Positions 46,967-55,210 of a DNA stretch of 64,000 bases are shown here, piece after piece (position 1 is the first letter of the stretch; the number at the start of each line of letters is the position of its first letter). Position numbers and translations under genes: made by a program. Under the pieces are notes generated by a model. The model worked only from the letters and a program-made list of their open reading frames with translations. It was not told the origin of the DNA and made no database searches. The DNA is from Anaerosomatales bacterium (lineage in GTDB: Bacteria > Actinomycetota > Coriobacteriia > Anaerosomatales > SLCP01): NCBI GenBank assembly GCA_029210645.1, contig JARGFT010000001.1:189035-253034 (forward strand). Direction: 5' to 3'.

Positions 46967-48112
46967 GTGACTGCAGAGATAGGAAGTGACGCGTGTTTCA
47001 CCAATCGGATAGATCCGGGCGTGGACGAACTGGTCGTCAACGTCGGTCCTTCCCATCCGTCCACTCATGGCGTCTGCCGTGTGATCGTCCATCTCGACGG
47101 CGAGGTCGTCACCAAGGCAGAACCTGTCATCGGGTATCTGCATCGCGGCATCGAGAAGATGGCCGAGAACCGCACGTACCTCCAGGTCGTCCCCCTTACG
47201 GATCGTCTTGACTACGTCGGGTCGATGTATGCCAACTGGGCGTACTGTCGCGCGGTCGAGCGGCTCGCAGGCATACAGGTGCCCGAGCGTGCCGAGTATC
47301 TGCGCGTGATCGTCTGCGAGATGCAGCGCATCGCGAGCCACATGATGTCCCTTGGCTCCGCCGCGGCCGACACCGGAGCGGCCACGATGTTCATCTACGC
47401 GTTCGACCAGCGCGAGAGGGTCATCGAGGCGTTCGAGGAGCTGTGCGGTGCGCGACTCACGTACAACTACGTCCGCCCGGGCGGGGTGAGCTTCGAGATT
47501 CCTGAAGGGTGGACCGAGCGGGTGCTGCAGTTCTGCCGCGATCACCGCGAGGGACTCGAGCAGATGGATCGCCTCTTCTTCGGAAACGTCATTGCCAAGG
47601 ATCGTATGAAGCACATCGGCGTGCTCTCGCCGGAAGACGCTGTCGCCTGGGGCGCATCGGGTCCGGTCGCCCGGGGCTCCGGAGTGAACTGGGACATGCG
47701 GAAGCACGATCCCTACTCGGTCTACCCGCGGTTCGACTTCGACGTTCCCACCGGCAGCAACGGTGACTGCTACGACAGGGCGAGGGTGCGGCTCTTCGAG
47801 TGCTACGAGTCATGCCGGATCATCGAGCAGGCTATCTCGCAGATGCACCCGGGCCCGATTCGCACGCCCGGCTTGCCGAGACTGCTCGCCCCACGTCCGG
47901 GTGATGCGTACGACCATATCGAGTCTGCCCGTGGGGCACTCGGGGTCTACCTCGTGTCTGATGGCTCGGTGCGTCCCTACCGTATGAAGGTGCGCTCGCC
48001 GGCCTTCTGCAACCTTGCTTTGCTGCCGCTTCTCGCCGAAGGCCATATGCTGTCCGACCTCGTCGTCATCCTGGGAAGCCTCGACCCGGTGTTCGGGGAG
48101 GTGGACCGGTGA
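46967..48112 (+). CDS. nuoD: NADH-quinone oxidoreductase subunit D
   Basis: 49-kDa-type subunit that forms the quinone cavity with NuoB; related to hydrogenase large subunits but without the Ni-Fe cysteines. The 381 residues show NVGPSHPSTHGVCR, the HRGIEKMAENRTY segment, DRLDYVGSM and the C-terminal YDHIESARGALGVYLVSDGS. GTG start after a 14-nt gap, with GAGAGGGGGCGGGAG upstream. Stop overlaps nuoH (GTGA). Confidence 0.96.
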   Translation: MTAEIGSDACFTNRIDPGVDELVVNVGPSHPSTHGVCRVIVHLDGEVVTKAEPVIGYLHRGIEKMAENRTYLQVVPLTDRLDYVGSMYANWAYCRAVERLAGIQVPERAEYLRVIVCEMQRIASHMMSLGSAAADTGAATMFIYAFDQRERVIEAFEELCGARLTYNYVRPGGVSFEIPEGWTERVLQFCRDHREGLEQMDRLFFGNVIAKDRMKHIGVLSPEDAVAWGASGPVARGSGVNWDMRKHDPYSVYPRFDFDVPTGSNGDCYDRARVRLFECYESCRIIEQAISQMHPGPIRTPGLPRLLAPRPGDAYDHIESARGALGVYLVSDGSVRPYRMKVRSPAFCNLALLPLLAEGHMLSDLVVILGSLDPVFGEVDR

Positions 48113-49059
48113 GCGGCCTGGCATGGGGAGCACTCTACGGTTTGGCGGCAGGCCTCGTCATAGCGGTCGCCGCTCTGATCGGCGTATGGGGCGAGCGCAA
48201 GGTAGCCGGTCGGATCCAGATGCGTATCGGGCCCCAGGAGCTCGGTCCGTTCGGTCTGTTGCAGACACTCGCCGACACGCTCAAGCTCGTGCTCAAGGAG
48301 GACATCACGCCTGCAGCGGCTGACGTGCGCATCTTCCGTATCGCGCCGCTGATCGTCTTCGCGCCGATCGCGATGTCGTTCGTCATCATCCCGTACGCCT
48401 CGGGGTTCGCGCCGTTGGACACAAGCGTCGGGATCCTCTTCTTCATGGCGGTGCCGGCGATCTCCGTGATCGGCGTTCTGCTCGCAGGTTGGTCGTCCCG
48501 GAACACCTACGCGACCATCGGCGGCCTGCGTGCTGCGGCGCAGATGATCTCATACGAGCTTCCCCGTACCCTCTCCATCCTGCCCTTCGTCCTGCTTGCG
48601 GGGTCGATGCGTCCGCTCGACATCATGGATGAGTGGCGTTGGTGGTGGATCCCGTTGACGTTCATCGCGTTCGTCGTGTACTTCATATCGTCGATCGCCG
48701 AGGTTAATCGCGGGCCCTTTGACCTGCCCGAGGCCGAGTCCGAGCTCGTAGCCGGATACTTCGCCGATTACTCGGGGATCCGGTGGGCGATCTTCATGAT
48801 GGCCGAGTACGGCGGCATGGTGGCGGCTGCACTCTTCGGAGCTGTGTTCTGGTTCGGAGGCTACCTGCATCTTCCTGGCGCGTTCGGTGTGATCATGCTC
48901 ATCGCGATGGCGACGCTACTTGCGATCGGGATGATCTGGGTGAAGTGGACCTTCCCGCGCATGAGACCCGACCAGTTGATGGGCACTGCGTGGAAGGTTC
49001 TGACCCCGATGGCTCTCGTCCAGCTCGTGATCATCGGGGTGGTGATTCCGTGGCTGTAA
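48109..49059 (+). CDS. nuoH: NADH-quinone oxidoreductase subunit H
   Basis: Membrane subunit at the junction with the peripheral arm; shapes the quinone channel. Eight helices in 316 residues. Family motifs GERKVAGRIQMRIGPQELGPFGLLQ are split across helix 1 and loop; EVNRGPFDLPEAESELVAGY and WVKWTFPRMRPDQLM follow. In most nuo operons nuoE, F and G lie between nuoD and nuoH; here nuoH follows nuoD directly. It overlaps the next gene by 10 nt. Confidence 0.96.
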   Translation: MSGLAWGALYGLAAGLVIAVAALIGVWGERKVAGRIQMRIGPQELGPFGLLQTLADTLKLVLKEDITPAAADVRIFRIAPLIVFAPIAMSFVIIPYASGFAPLDTSVGILFFMAVPAISVIGVLLAGWSSRNTYATIGGLRAAAQMISYELPRTLSILPFVLLAGSMRPLDIMDEWRWWWIPLTFIAFVVYFISSIAEVNRGPFDLPEAESELVAGYFADYSGIRWAIFMMAEYGGMVAAALFGAVFWFGGYLHLPGAFGVIMLIAMATLLAIGMIWVKWTFPRMRPDQLMGTAWKVLTPMALVQLVIIGVVIPWL

Positions 49060-51140
49060 CGCATGGCAAGGGCGCCACTCCCCGTCATGACGAGATCGGC
49101 GCGCCCGTACGCACCCCGCACGCGGTGCCGGTCACGATCAACGTCACAGATGACTTCCCGGGCGGGACCAAGGGGTTCTTCGCGCGGTGGCGCTCGCTTC
49201 TCACCGGTCTCGGCATCACCGGACGACGTGCGCTCGGGCCTGTTTCGACGCTGCGCTATCCGCACGAGAAGTACACCCTCTCACCGAGATGGCGCGGTGC
49301 GCTCAGACTGCGTGGGGTGCTCGGACGCGACGACATACCGATCATCAGTAGCGCCCCCCCGGAGTACAACGCCGGTATCGATGAGCTGTATCGCTCCGAC
49401 CGTCTGCCCCCGTGTGTCGGCAATTGCCCGGCGAATGTCGACGCCCGCGGGCAGGGCTACTATCTCGGCGAAGGGCAGCCGGCCGAGGCATACGAGCTGG
49501 TCCGGGAGCGCAACATCCTTCCCGGCGTGCTCGGTCGGATCTGCCACCATCCGTGCGAGACGGCGTGCCGCCGGAACTACTACGACGAGCCCGTCGCTAT
49601 CCGGCCGCTGCACCGCCATGCGTACGAAGAGTACGCGAAGGTTGCAAGCGAGCGTCTGACGCCCTTCGAGCGCACGCGTACGCAGCGGATCGCCATCATC
49701 GGCTCCGGGCCCTCCGGCCTCACGGCAGCCTACGACCTGATGAAGCTCGGCTACGCGGTCTCTGTCTACGAGAAGGAGAAGAAGCCCGGTGGGGCGCTGT
49801 TCTCGGGCGTGCCCTCGTACCGGCTGCCGCGCGAGGTGCTCCAGGATGAGATCGACAACCTCGTCACTCTGGGCATGGAGCTCAAGCTCGGGGTCGAGGT
49901 CGGCAAGGACGTCCCCATCGACTACCTGATAGGCGAGTACGATGCCGTGCTGATCGCTGTGGGTCTCCAGGAGAGTCGTATCATCCCGGTGCCCGGGCAC
50001 TCCGCCGAGGGAGTCATGGGTGCTCTGCCCTTCCTGCGCGATGCGAACTGGAAGGGCGATGCGGGGGTGAGCGGCAAGCGTGTGCTCGTCATCGGCGGCG
50101 GTAACGTCGCCGTCGACGTCGCACGGTGCGCACTTCGCACCGGAGCCGTCGAGGTGCATCTTGCGTGCCTCGAGGGCGAGGACGAGATGCCGTGTCACCC
50201 GTGGGAGATCGAGGAGGCTCTTGACGAGGGAGTCATCGCGATGTGCTCCCTCGGTCCCGAGGAAGTACTCGTTGACGAGAACGGTAAGGTTCGCGGGATG
50301 CGAATGCGGGAGTGCCTGTCGGTATTCGACGCATCCGGGCGTTTCTCTCCGCAGTTCGGTGAAGAGACGACCGATGTCGAACTCGACGTCATCGTGTTCT
50401 CGGTCGGTCAGGGTCCCGTGCTCGCCGATGTGGTCGCCGGTTCCGACTTGACGCTTACCGAGCGCGGGCTCTTGCCGGTCGACGGGACGCTCTTCACTAC
50501 TCACCACCCCGGTGTGTTCGCCTGCGGCGAGATCGTGACGGGTCCGGGCAGCGCGATCGCGTCGATCGCCACCGGTCATGAGGCGGCGACCTCTGTCCAT
50601 CGCTTTCTTGAAGGCCGTGACCTGGCCGAGGACCGGGTCGCACGGCCGGTTCCGGTCTACGACAAGTACCAGGTGGCTGACGTGAAGGGGGTGGAAGCCA
50701 ACCGGCGCCGCGTCACGATGCCGATGGCCAAGCCAGAAGAGCGCGCCACCGACTTCAGGCCGGTCGAGCTCGGTCTGACCCATCTGGAAGCACTGAACGA
50801 GGCCGCTCGCTGCCTGCGGTGCCAGTCCGAGGTCTGCGTGGGATGCACCTTCTGTGCCCGCACCTGTCCGGACTATGCCATCGAGGTCGAGCGCACCGAC
50901 GATCCCGGTGAGCGCCGCGTGACCCACTACGACCTCGACCTCTCGAAGTGCTGCTTCTGTGGCCTGTGCGCCGAGCAGTGTCCCACCGATGCACTGACGC
51001 ACACCGGTCAGTACGAGCTGAGTTTCTATCATCGCGAACTGACCATCTTCGACCGGCATGAGATGGTCCGCGACGGGGGGGGTACCCGCGCGACCGGACG
51101 GGATGGCGTGCACGAGGGCGCCCCGGGGGTGACGCAGTGA
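49050..51140 (+). CDS. NuoI-like subunit with inserted GltD-type FAD/NAD(P)H oxidoreductase domain
   Basis: A 696-residue hybrid at the nuoI position. Residues about 40-90 match the NuoI N-terminal segment (short amphipathic helix, then LRYPHEKYTLSPRWRG). Residues about 115-585 are a GltD-like flavoprotein: cysteines C122, C126, C165, C169 and C173 (PPCVGNCPA; GRICHHPCETAC), FAD motif IAIIGSGPSGLTAAYDL (213-230), NAD(P) motif VLVIGGGNVAVDVA (345-358) and the closing ASIATGHEAA. Residues about 586-670 are the two NuoI [4Fe-4S] motifs, C596/C599/C602/C606 and C634/C637/C640/C644. The CxxC pair that opens the standard GltD cysteine motif is not seen. The GTG start overlaps nuoH. Inferred role: electron entry from NAD(P)H, or exchange with ferredoxin, in place of NuoEFG. 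Confidence 0.85.
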   Translation: MAVTHGKGATPRHDEIGAPVRTPHAVPVTINVTDDFPGGTKGFFARWRSLLTGLGITGRRALGPVSTLRYPHEKYTLSPRWRGALRLRGVLGRDDIPIISSAPPEYNAGIDELYRSDRLPPCVGNCPANVDARGQGYYLGEGQPAEAYELVRERNILPGVLGRICHHPCETACRRNYYDEPVAIRPLHRHAYEEYAKVASERLTPFERTRTQRIAIIGSGPSGLTAAYDLMKLGYAVSVYEKEKKPGGALFSGVPSYRLPREVLQDEIDNLVTLGMELKLGVEVGKDVPIDYLIGEYDAVLIAVGLQESRIIPVPGHSAEGVMGALPFLRDANWKGDAGVSGKRVLVIGGGNVAVDVARCALRTGAVEVHLACLEGEDEMPCHPWEIEEALDEGVIAMCSLGPEEVLVDENGKVRGMRMRECLSVFDASGRFSPQFGEETTDVELDVIVFSVGQGPVLADVVAGSDLTLTERGLLPVDGTLFTTHHPGVFACGEIVTGPGSAIASIATGHEAATSVHRFLEGRDLAEDRVARPVPVYDKYQVADVKGVEANRRRVTMPMAKPEERATDFRPVELGLTHLEALNEAARCLRCQSEVCVGCTFCARTCPDYAIEVERTDDPGERRVTHYDLDLSKCCFCGLCAEQCPTDALTHTGQYELSFYHRELTIFDRHEMVRDGGGTRATGRDGVHEGAPGVTQ

Positions 51141-51631
51141 GTCTCGAGAGCGTCATCTTTGCGGTCCTCGGCATCGTCGCCGTGTCAGGCGGCATAGTGA
51201 CCGTGTTTGCCCGCGACGTCTCACGTATGGCGATGGGTTTGGGCGCATTCCTGGTGGCGGTTGCAGGCTTCTTCGTCTACTGGGGAGCGACCTTCCTCGG
51301 CATCGTGCAGCTCTTCGTCTACATCGGCGGTGTTCTCGTACTGATGATCTTCGCGATCATGCTCGTCCACCGGTCGCCCGACGGTTCTCCGACGATCGAG
51401 TCACGGCACGATGTAGCAGCGATAGCCGTCGCTGGAGGATTGTTCTTCATGGTCGTGACGGCCTTGAGAGGTGTGGTTCCGGACTCGGTAGACCAGGGGA
51501 TCACCTCGGGCCCGGCGGAGCTGAACGAGGCGTTCCTCGGCCCGATGCTCACGCACTTCGAGATGGGCGGCGTTCTGTTGCTTGCGGTGCTCGTCGCCGT
51601 CGTCGTGATTCTGGGAGGCGATGAGCGATGA
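51137..51631 (+). CDS. nuoJ: NADH-quinone oxidoreductase subunit J
   Basis: Membrane subunit of 164 residues with five helices. The conserved third-helix pattern GIVQLFVYIGGVLVLMIFAIML is present. GTG start overlapping the previous stop (GTGA); stop overlaps nuoK (ATGA). Confidence 0.94.
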   Translation: MSLESVIFAVLGIVAVSGGIVTVFARDVSRMAMGLGAFLVAVAGFFVYWGATFLGIVQLFVYIGGVLVLMIFAIMLVHRSPDGSPTIESRHDVAAIAVAGGLFFMVVTALRGVVPDSVDQGITSGPAELNEAFLGPMLTHFEMGGVLLLAVLVAVVVILGGDER

Positions 51632-51933
51632 GCCTGCTGGTCATCACCATCGGGCTGTTCTCACTGGGGCTGTACGGCATCCTGATCCGCCGAGACCTGG
51701 TGGCGATACTCGCGAGCATCGAGGTGATGCTCGGTTCCGCGACCCTCTTGCTCGTCGGCCTGGCAGCTGCGGGGACGCCGATGGGTACGCACGAGGGAGC
51801 GGTGGAGGCGACCGGCGTCATGGTCATCGTCCTCGCCGCTGCCGAGGCGGCTATCGGGCTCGCGCTGGTGATCTCCGTCGCCCGCCGTTTCAAGACGACC
51901 CGTGTCGACGAGCTGGCGGAGGTGAAGGGCTGA
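51628..51933 (+). CDS. nuoK: NADH-quinone oxidoreductase subunit K
   Basis: Small membrane subunit (101 residues, three helices) with two conserved buried glutamates: ASIEVMLGSATLL in helix 2 and AAAEAAIGLALV in helix 3, both part of the proton path. ATGA overlap with nuoJ. Confidence 0.95.
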   Translation: MSLLVITIGLFSLGLYGILIRRDLVAILASIEVMLGSATLLLVGLAAAGTPMGTHEGAVEATGVMVIVLAAAEAAIGLALVISVARRFKTTRVDELAEVKG

Positions 51934-51934
51934 G

Positions 51935-53761
51935 ATGGCTGCCTTCCTCGACCTTGGCTGGTCTGTCGTCCTGCTTCCGCTGTTGCTGGCGGTGTTGGTG
52001 GCCGTGTTCGGGCGGGTGCTCGGACGGTCCATCCCCGTCGTAGCGATCGTCGCGCCGTTGTGGGTCTTCGTCTACGGCGTCCTCTCCGTACTCGACGGTG
52101 TTCACGACCTGTCCCGTGCCGGTTCTGTCGAGTGGCTCACCGCCGCCGGCGCCGGCTCTCTGACGGTGGGTTGGGCCGTCGACGGATTGACCGCTGTGAT
52201 GCTCGTGGTCGTCGGCCTCGTGGCATCCCTTGTCGTTCTCTTCTCCGTCGGCTACCTGCACGGGGAGAGCGGTCTGCCGCGCTACTTCGCCTCTCTCTGT
52301 CTCTTCACGGCTGCGATGAGTATGCTCGTCGTGGCTGACGGGCTGGTCGGGCTCTTCATCGGGTGGGAACTCGTCGGAGCGTGTTCGTACCTGTTGATCG
52401 GCTTCTGGTTCACCCGTCCCGCAGCAGCCAAGGCCGCCGTCAAGGCGTTCCTCACCACCCGGGTGGGCGATGTCGGGCTCCTGCTCGCGCTCGCACTCCT
52501 CTGGCGTGAGGTCGGGGACCTCTCGTACGCGGGCGTGTTTGCCGCCGCCCCTTCGTTGGCGCCTGCGACCGTCACCGGAGCGAGTCTGCTCCTGCTGGTG
52601 GGCGCGATCGGCAAGTCGGCCCAGTTCCCGCTGCAGATCTGGCTCCCGGACGCCATGGAGGGTCCGACCCCGGTGTCTGCTCTGATTCACGCCGCAACCA
52701 TGGTGGCGGCAGGCGTCTTCCTTATCGCGCGCACCTGGCCGCTCTTCTCGCTCTCCTCCGACGCGCTGGCGATGACGCTTGCGGTTGGTGGGCTCACGGC
52801 CATCGGAGCCGCCGCGGCGGCCCTCGTGCAAACGGATATCAAGAAAGTGCTCGCCTACTCGACGATCAGCCAACTCGGCTTCATGTTCGCCGCTCTCGGC
52901 GTCGGGGCGTGGGGTGCGGCGGTGTTCCATCTCGTCACGCACGCAGCGTTCAAGGCGCTGCTCTTCCTGGGGTCCGGCAGCGTCATCCACGGCTCGGGCA
53001 CGCAGGAACTCGAGGAGATGGGCGGCCTGTTCCGGAAGATGCCGGTCACGGGTGTCACCTGGCTGATTGGGGCCGGAGCCCTTGCGGGACTGCCTCCACT
53101 GGCCGGCTTCTTCAGCAAGGACGAGATCCTCCACGACGTCGCTCTCGCCGAGCCGGTCTGGGCGATCCTGCTCTTCGGTGCGAGCCTGATGACCGCGTTC
53201 TACGTTGCTCGCACGACCCGCCTTGCATTCTTCGACACGTACCGCGGGAACGGGCATCCTCACGAAGGCGGTTGGAGTATGCGGCTGCCGCTCATCGCAC
53301 TGGCGACGCTCGCGGCTGCGATCGGATTCGCGGCCACGTGGCTTGCGGAGACACTCGGTACCCATCACGGTTCGCTCGATCTTCGTGTCGCAGCGGGCTC
53401 GACACTGCTGGCAGCCCTCGGCCTTCTTGCCGGCTGGAAGGTTTCGGGAGTCGACCACACAGGTTCGATGCAGCCGCGCATGGCCACACTTGCCAGCCTC
53501 ATGAGGGAAGGGTGGGGAGCCGACAGACTCGTCGAGCGCGTGCTGCTCGCACCGGTCGCGAGCGCGTCGCAGTTCCTCTACAGATTCGTCGACCGGAAGG
53601 CCGTCGATGGCATCGCCGAGGGTACCGCTCCGTTTGCCCGCAGAGTGGGTCGCGCGTTCAGCTCGTTGCAGTCGGGTGACGCGCAATGGTACGCGACGAT
53701 GCTGGGGGCAGGGGCCGTCGCCCTGCTCGCCGTCGTCTCCTACGTCGGGCGGGGGCTGTGA
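51935..53761 (+). CDS. nuoL: NADH-quinone oxidoreductase subunit L
   Basis: Antiporter-like proton-pumping subunit at the distal end of the membrane arm. The 608 residues include GLFIGWELVGACSYLLIGFW (catalytic Glu), GKSAQFPLQIWLPDAMEGPTP split over a helix, SALIHAATMVAAGVFL and QTDIKKVLAYSTISQLGFM, plus a C-terminal lateral helix and last anchor helix. Starts 1 nt after nuoK. Confidence 0.96.
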   Translation: MAAFLDLGWSVVLLPLLLAVLVAVFGRVLGRSIPVVAIVAPLWVFVYGVLSVLDGVHDLSRAGSVEWLTAAGAGSLTVGWAVDGLTAVMLVVVGLVASLVVLFSVGYLHGESGLPRYFASLCLFTAAMSMLVVADGLVGLFIGWELVGACSYLLIGFWFTRPAAAKAAVKAFLTTRVGDVGLLLALALLWREVGDLSYAGVFAAAPSLAPATVTGASLLLLVGAIGKSAQFPLQIWLPDAMEGPTPVSALIHAATMVAAGVFLIARTWPLFSLSSDALAMTLAVGGLTAIGAAAAALVQTDIKKVLAYSTISQLGFMFAALGVGAWGAAVFHLVTHAAFKALLFLGSGSVIHGSGTQELEEMGGLFRKMPVTGVTWLIGAGALAGLPPLAGFFSKDEILHDVALAEPVWAILLFGASLMTAFYVARTTRLAFFDTYRGNGHPHEGGWSMRLPLIALATLAAAIGFAATWLAETLGTHHGSLDLRVAAGSTLLAALGLLAGWKVSGVDHTGSMQPRMATLASLMREGWGADRLVERVLLAPVASASQFLYRFVDRKAVDGIAEGTAPFARRVGRAFSSLQSGDAQWYATMLGAGAVALLAVVSYVGRGL

Positions 53762-55209
53762 TGATCGCGCTCGAGATGCTCATCGTCATTCCCCTCCTGG
53801 GCGTCGTTGCATGCCTGCTGGTAGGTAGGTCCGATCCGTCGCGCGCGCGAGTCGCCGCACTGGTGGCATCCCTCGGATTCGTTGCTGCTCTTCTTTCGCT
53901 CGCTGCTGAGGGGGTATTCTCCGGTGAGGCCGTCTCCGGCCTCTCTCTGGCGCCGGGTTCGGTTCCCTTCTGGGACCTGCGGATCGATGGCCTTTCCGCG
54001 CCGTTGCTCGCGCTGACCGCTCTCCTTGGTCCTGTTGCGGTGTTGGCATCGTGGAGGGTCGAGGAGAGGGCTGCCGCACACCACGCGCTCCTCCTCGCGC
54101 TGCAGGCCGCGGTGGCCGGTGTCTTCCTCGCTGCAGACGTCGTGCTCCTCTACGTCTTCTGGGAGGCGGTCCTGATCCCGATGTACTTTCTCATCGGTGT
54201 GTGGGGCCACGAGGACCGACGCCATGCCGCGATGAAGTTCTTCGTCTACACCTTCGCAGGCAGCGCATTGATGCTCGTGGGCATACTGGTATCGGTGTTC
54301 ACGATCGGGACGACCAACATCGAATCCCTTATCGCCGGCCGGGTCGCACTCGCCGACCCGATGCTGGTCTTCTGGCTGCTCGCGGCTGGCATGCTTGTCA
54401 AATTGCCGGCATTCCCGCTCCACACCTGGCTGCCCGACGCTCACGTCGAGGCCCCGACAGCAGGCTCCATTCTGCTCGCGGGAGTGCTGCTCAAAATGGG
54501 TGGCTACGGGCTGCTTCGTCTCGCCATACCGATCGCACCCGGACCCTTTGCCGATGTCGCGTGGATCTTCGCGGTGCTCGGTGGTATCGGAATCGTGTAC
54601 GGTGCGATGGTCGCGCTGGCGCAGACGGACCTCAAGCGGCTCGTAGCGTATTCGAGCGTGGCCCACATGGGGTTCGTCATGCTTGCGCTCTCGGCGGGAG
54701 GGGAGCGCGGTTTCTCGGCAGCCATGCTCGTCATGGTCAGTCACGGGGTTATCGCGCCCCTGCTCTTCCTCCTCGTCGGACAGTTGTACGACCGGACTCA
54801 TACGCGCGAGATCGCGCGCTTCGGGGGGTTCGGCTCTGTGGTGCCCCGGTGGGGGACCGCACTGACCTTCGGGGCTCTGGCAAGTCTCGGTCTGCCGGGC
54901 CTGTCGGGTTTCCCGGGTGAGTTCCTTGCGGTGGTCGAGGGCTTCGGTGCCTGGTCGTGGCTGGTCGCCCTTGCAATGCCGGGAGTAGTGCTTGCTGCTG
55001 CGTACAACCTGCGAGCCGTGCGTGAGGTCGTGCACGGTAAGGTTGCAGGCGAGTGGGCGGGCATCCCGGATCTGTCGATCGCAGATCTGATCCCGGTTCT
55101 GCTGCTTGCTGCCGTCATCGTAGCTCTCGGCGTGTGGCCCAGGATCGTGCTCGCGATTACCGGTGACGTCTTCGCCTCACTCGCGCTGCTCATCGGAACG
55201 GGGGCCTGA
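53761..55209 (+). CDS. nuoM: NADH-quinone oxidoreductase subunit M
   Basis: Antiporter-like subunit of 482 residues. Motifs: FWEAVLIPMYFLIGVWG (catalytic Glu), VKLPAFPLHTWLPDAHVEAPT, SILLAGVLLKMGGYGLLR and QTDLKRLVAYSSVAHMGFV. ATG 53761 overlaps the nuoL stop by one base; GTG 53758 would give a GTGA overlap and is equally possible. Confidence 0.96.
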   Translation: MIALEMLIVIPLLGVVACLLVGRSDPSRARVAALVASLGFVAALLSLAAEGVFSGEAVSGLSLAPGSVPFWDLRIDGLSAPLLALTALLGPVAVLASWRVEERAAAHHALLLALQAAVAGVFLAADVVLLYVFWEAVLIPMYFLIGVWGHEDRRHAAMKFFVYTFAGSALMLVGILVSVFTIGTTNIESLIAGRVALADPMLVFWLLAAGMLVKLPAFPLHTWLPDAHVEAPTAGSILLAGVLLKMGGYGLLRLAIPIAPGPFADVAWIFAVLGGIGIVYGAMVALAQTDLKRLVAYSSVAHMGFVMLALSAGGERGFSAAMLVMVSHGVIAPLLFLLVGQLYDRTHTREIARFGGFGSVVPRWGTALTFGALASLGLPGLSGFPGEFLAVVEGFGAWSWLVALAMPGVVLAAAYNLRAVREVVHGKVAGEWAGIPDLSIADLIPVLLLAAVIVALGVWPRIVLAITGDVFASLALLIGTGA

Positions 55210-55210
55210 C

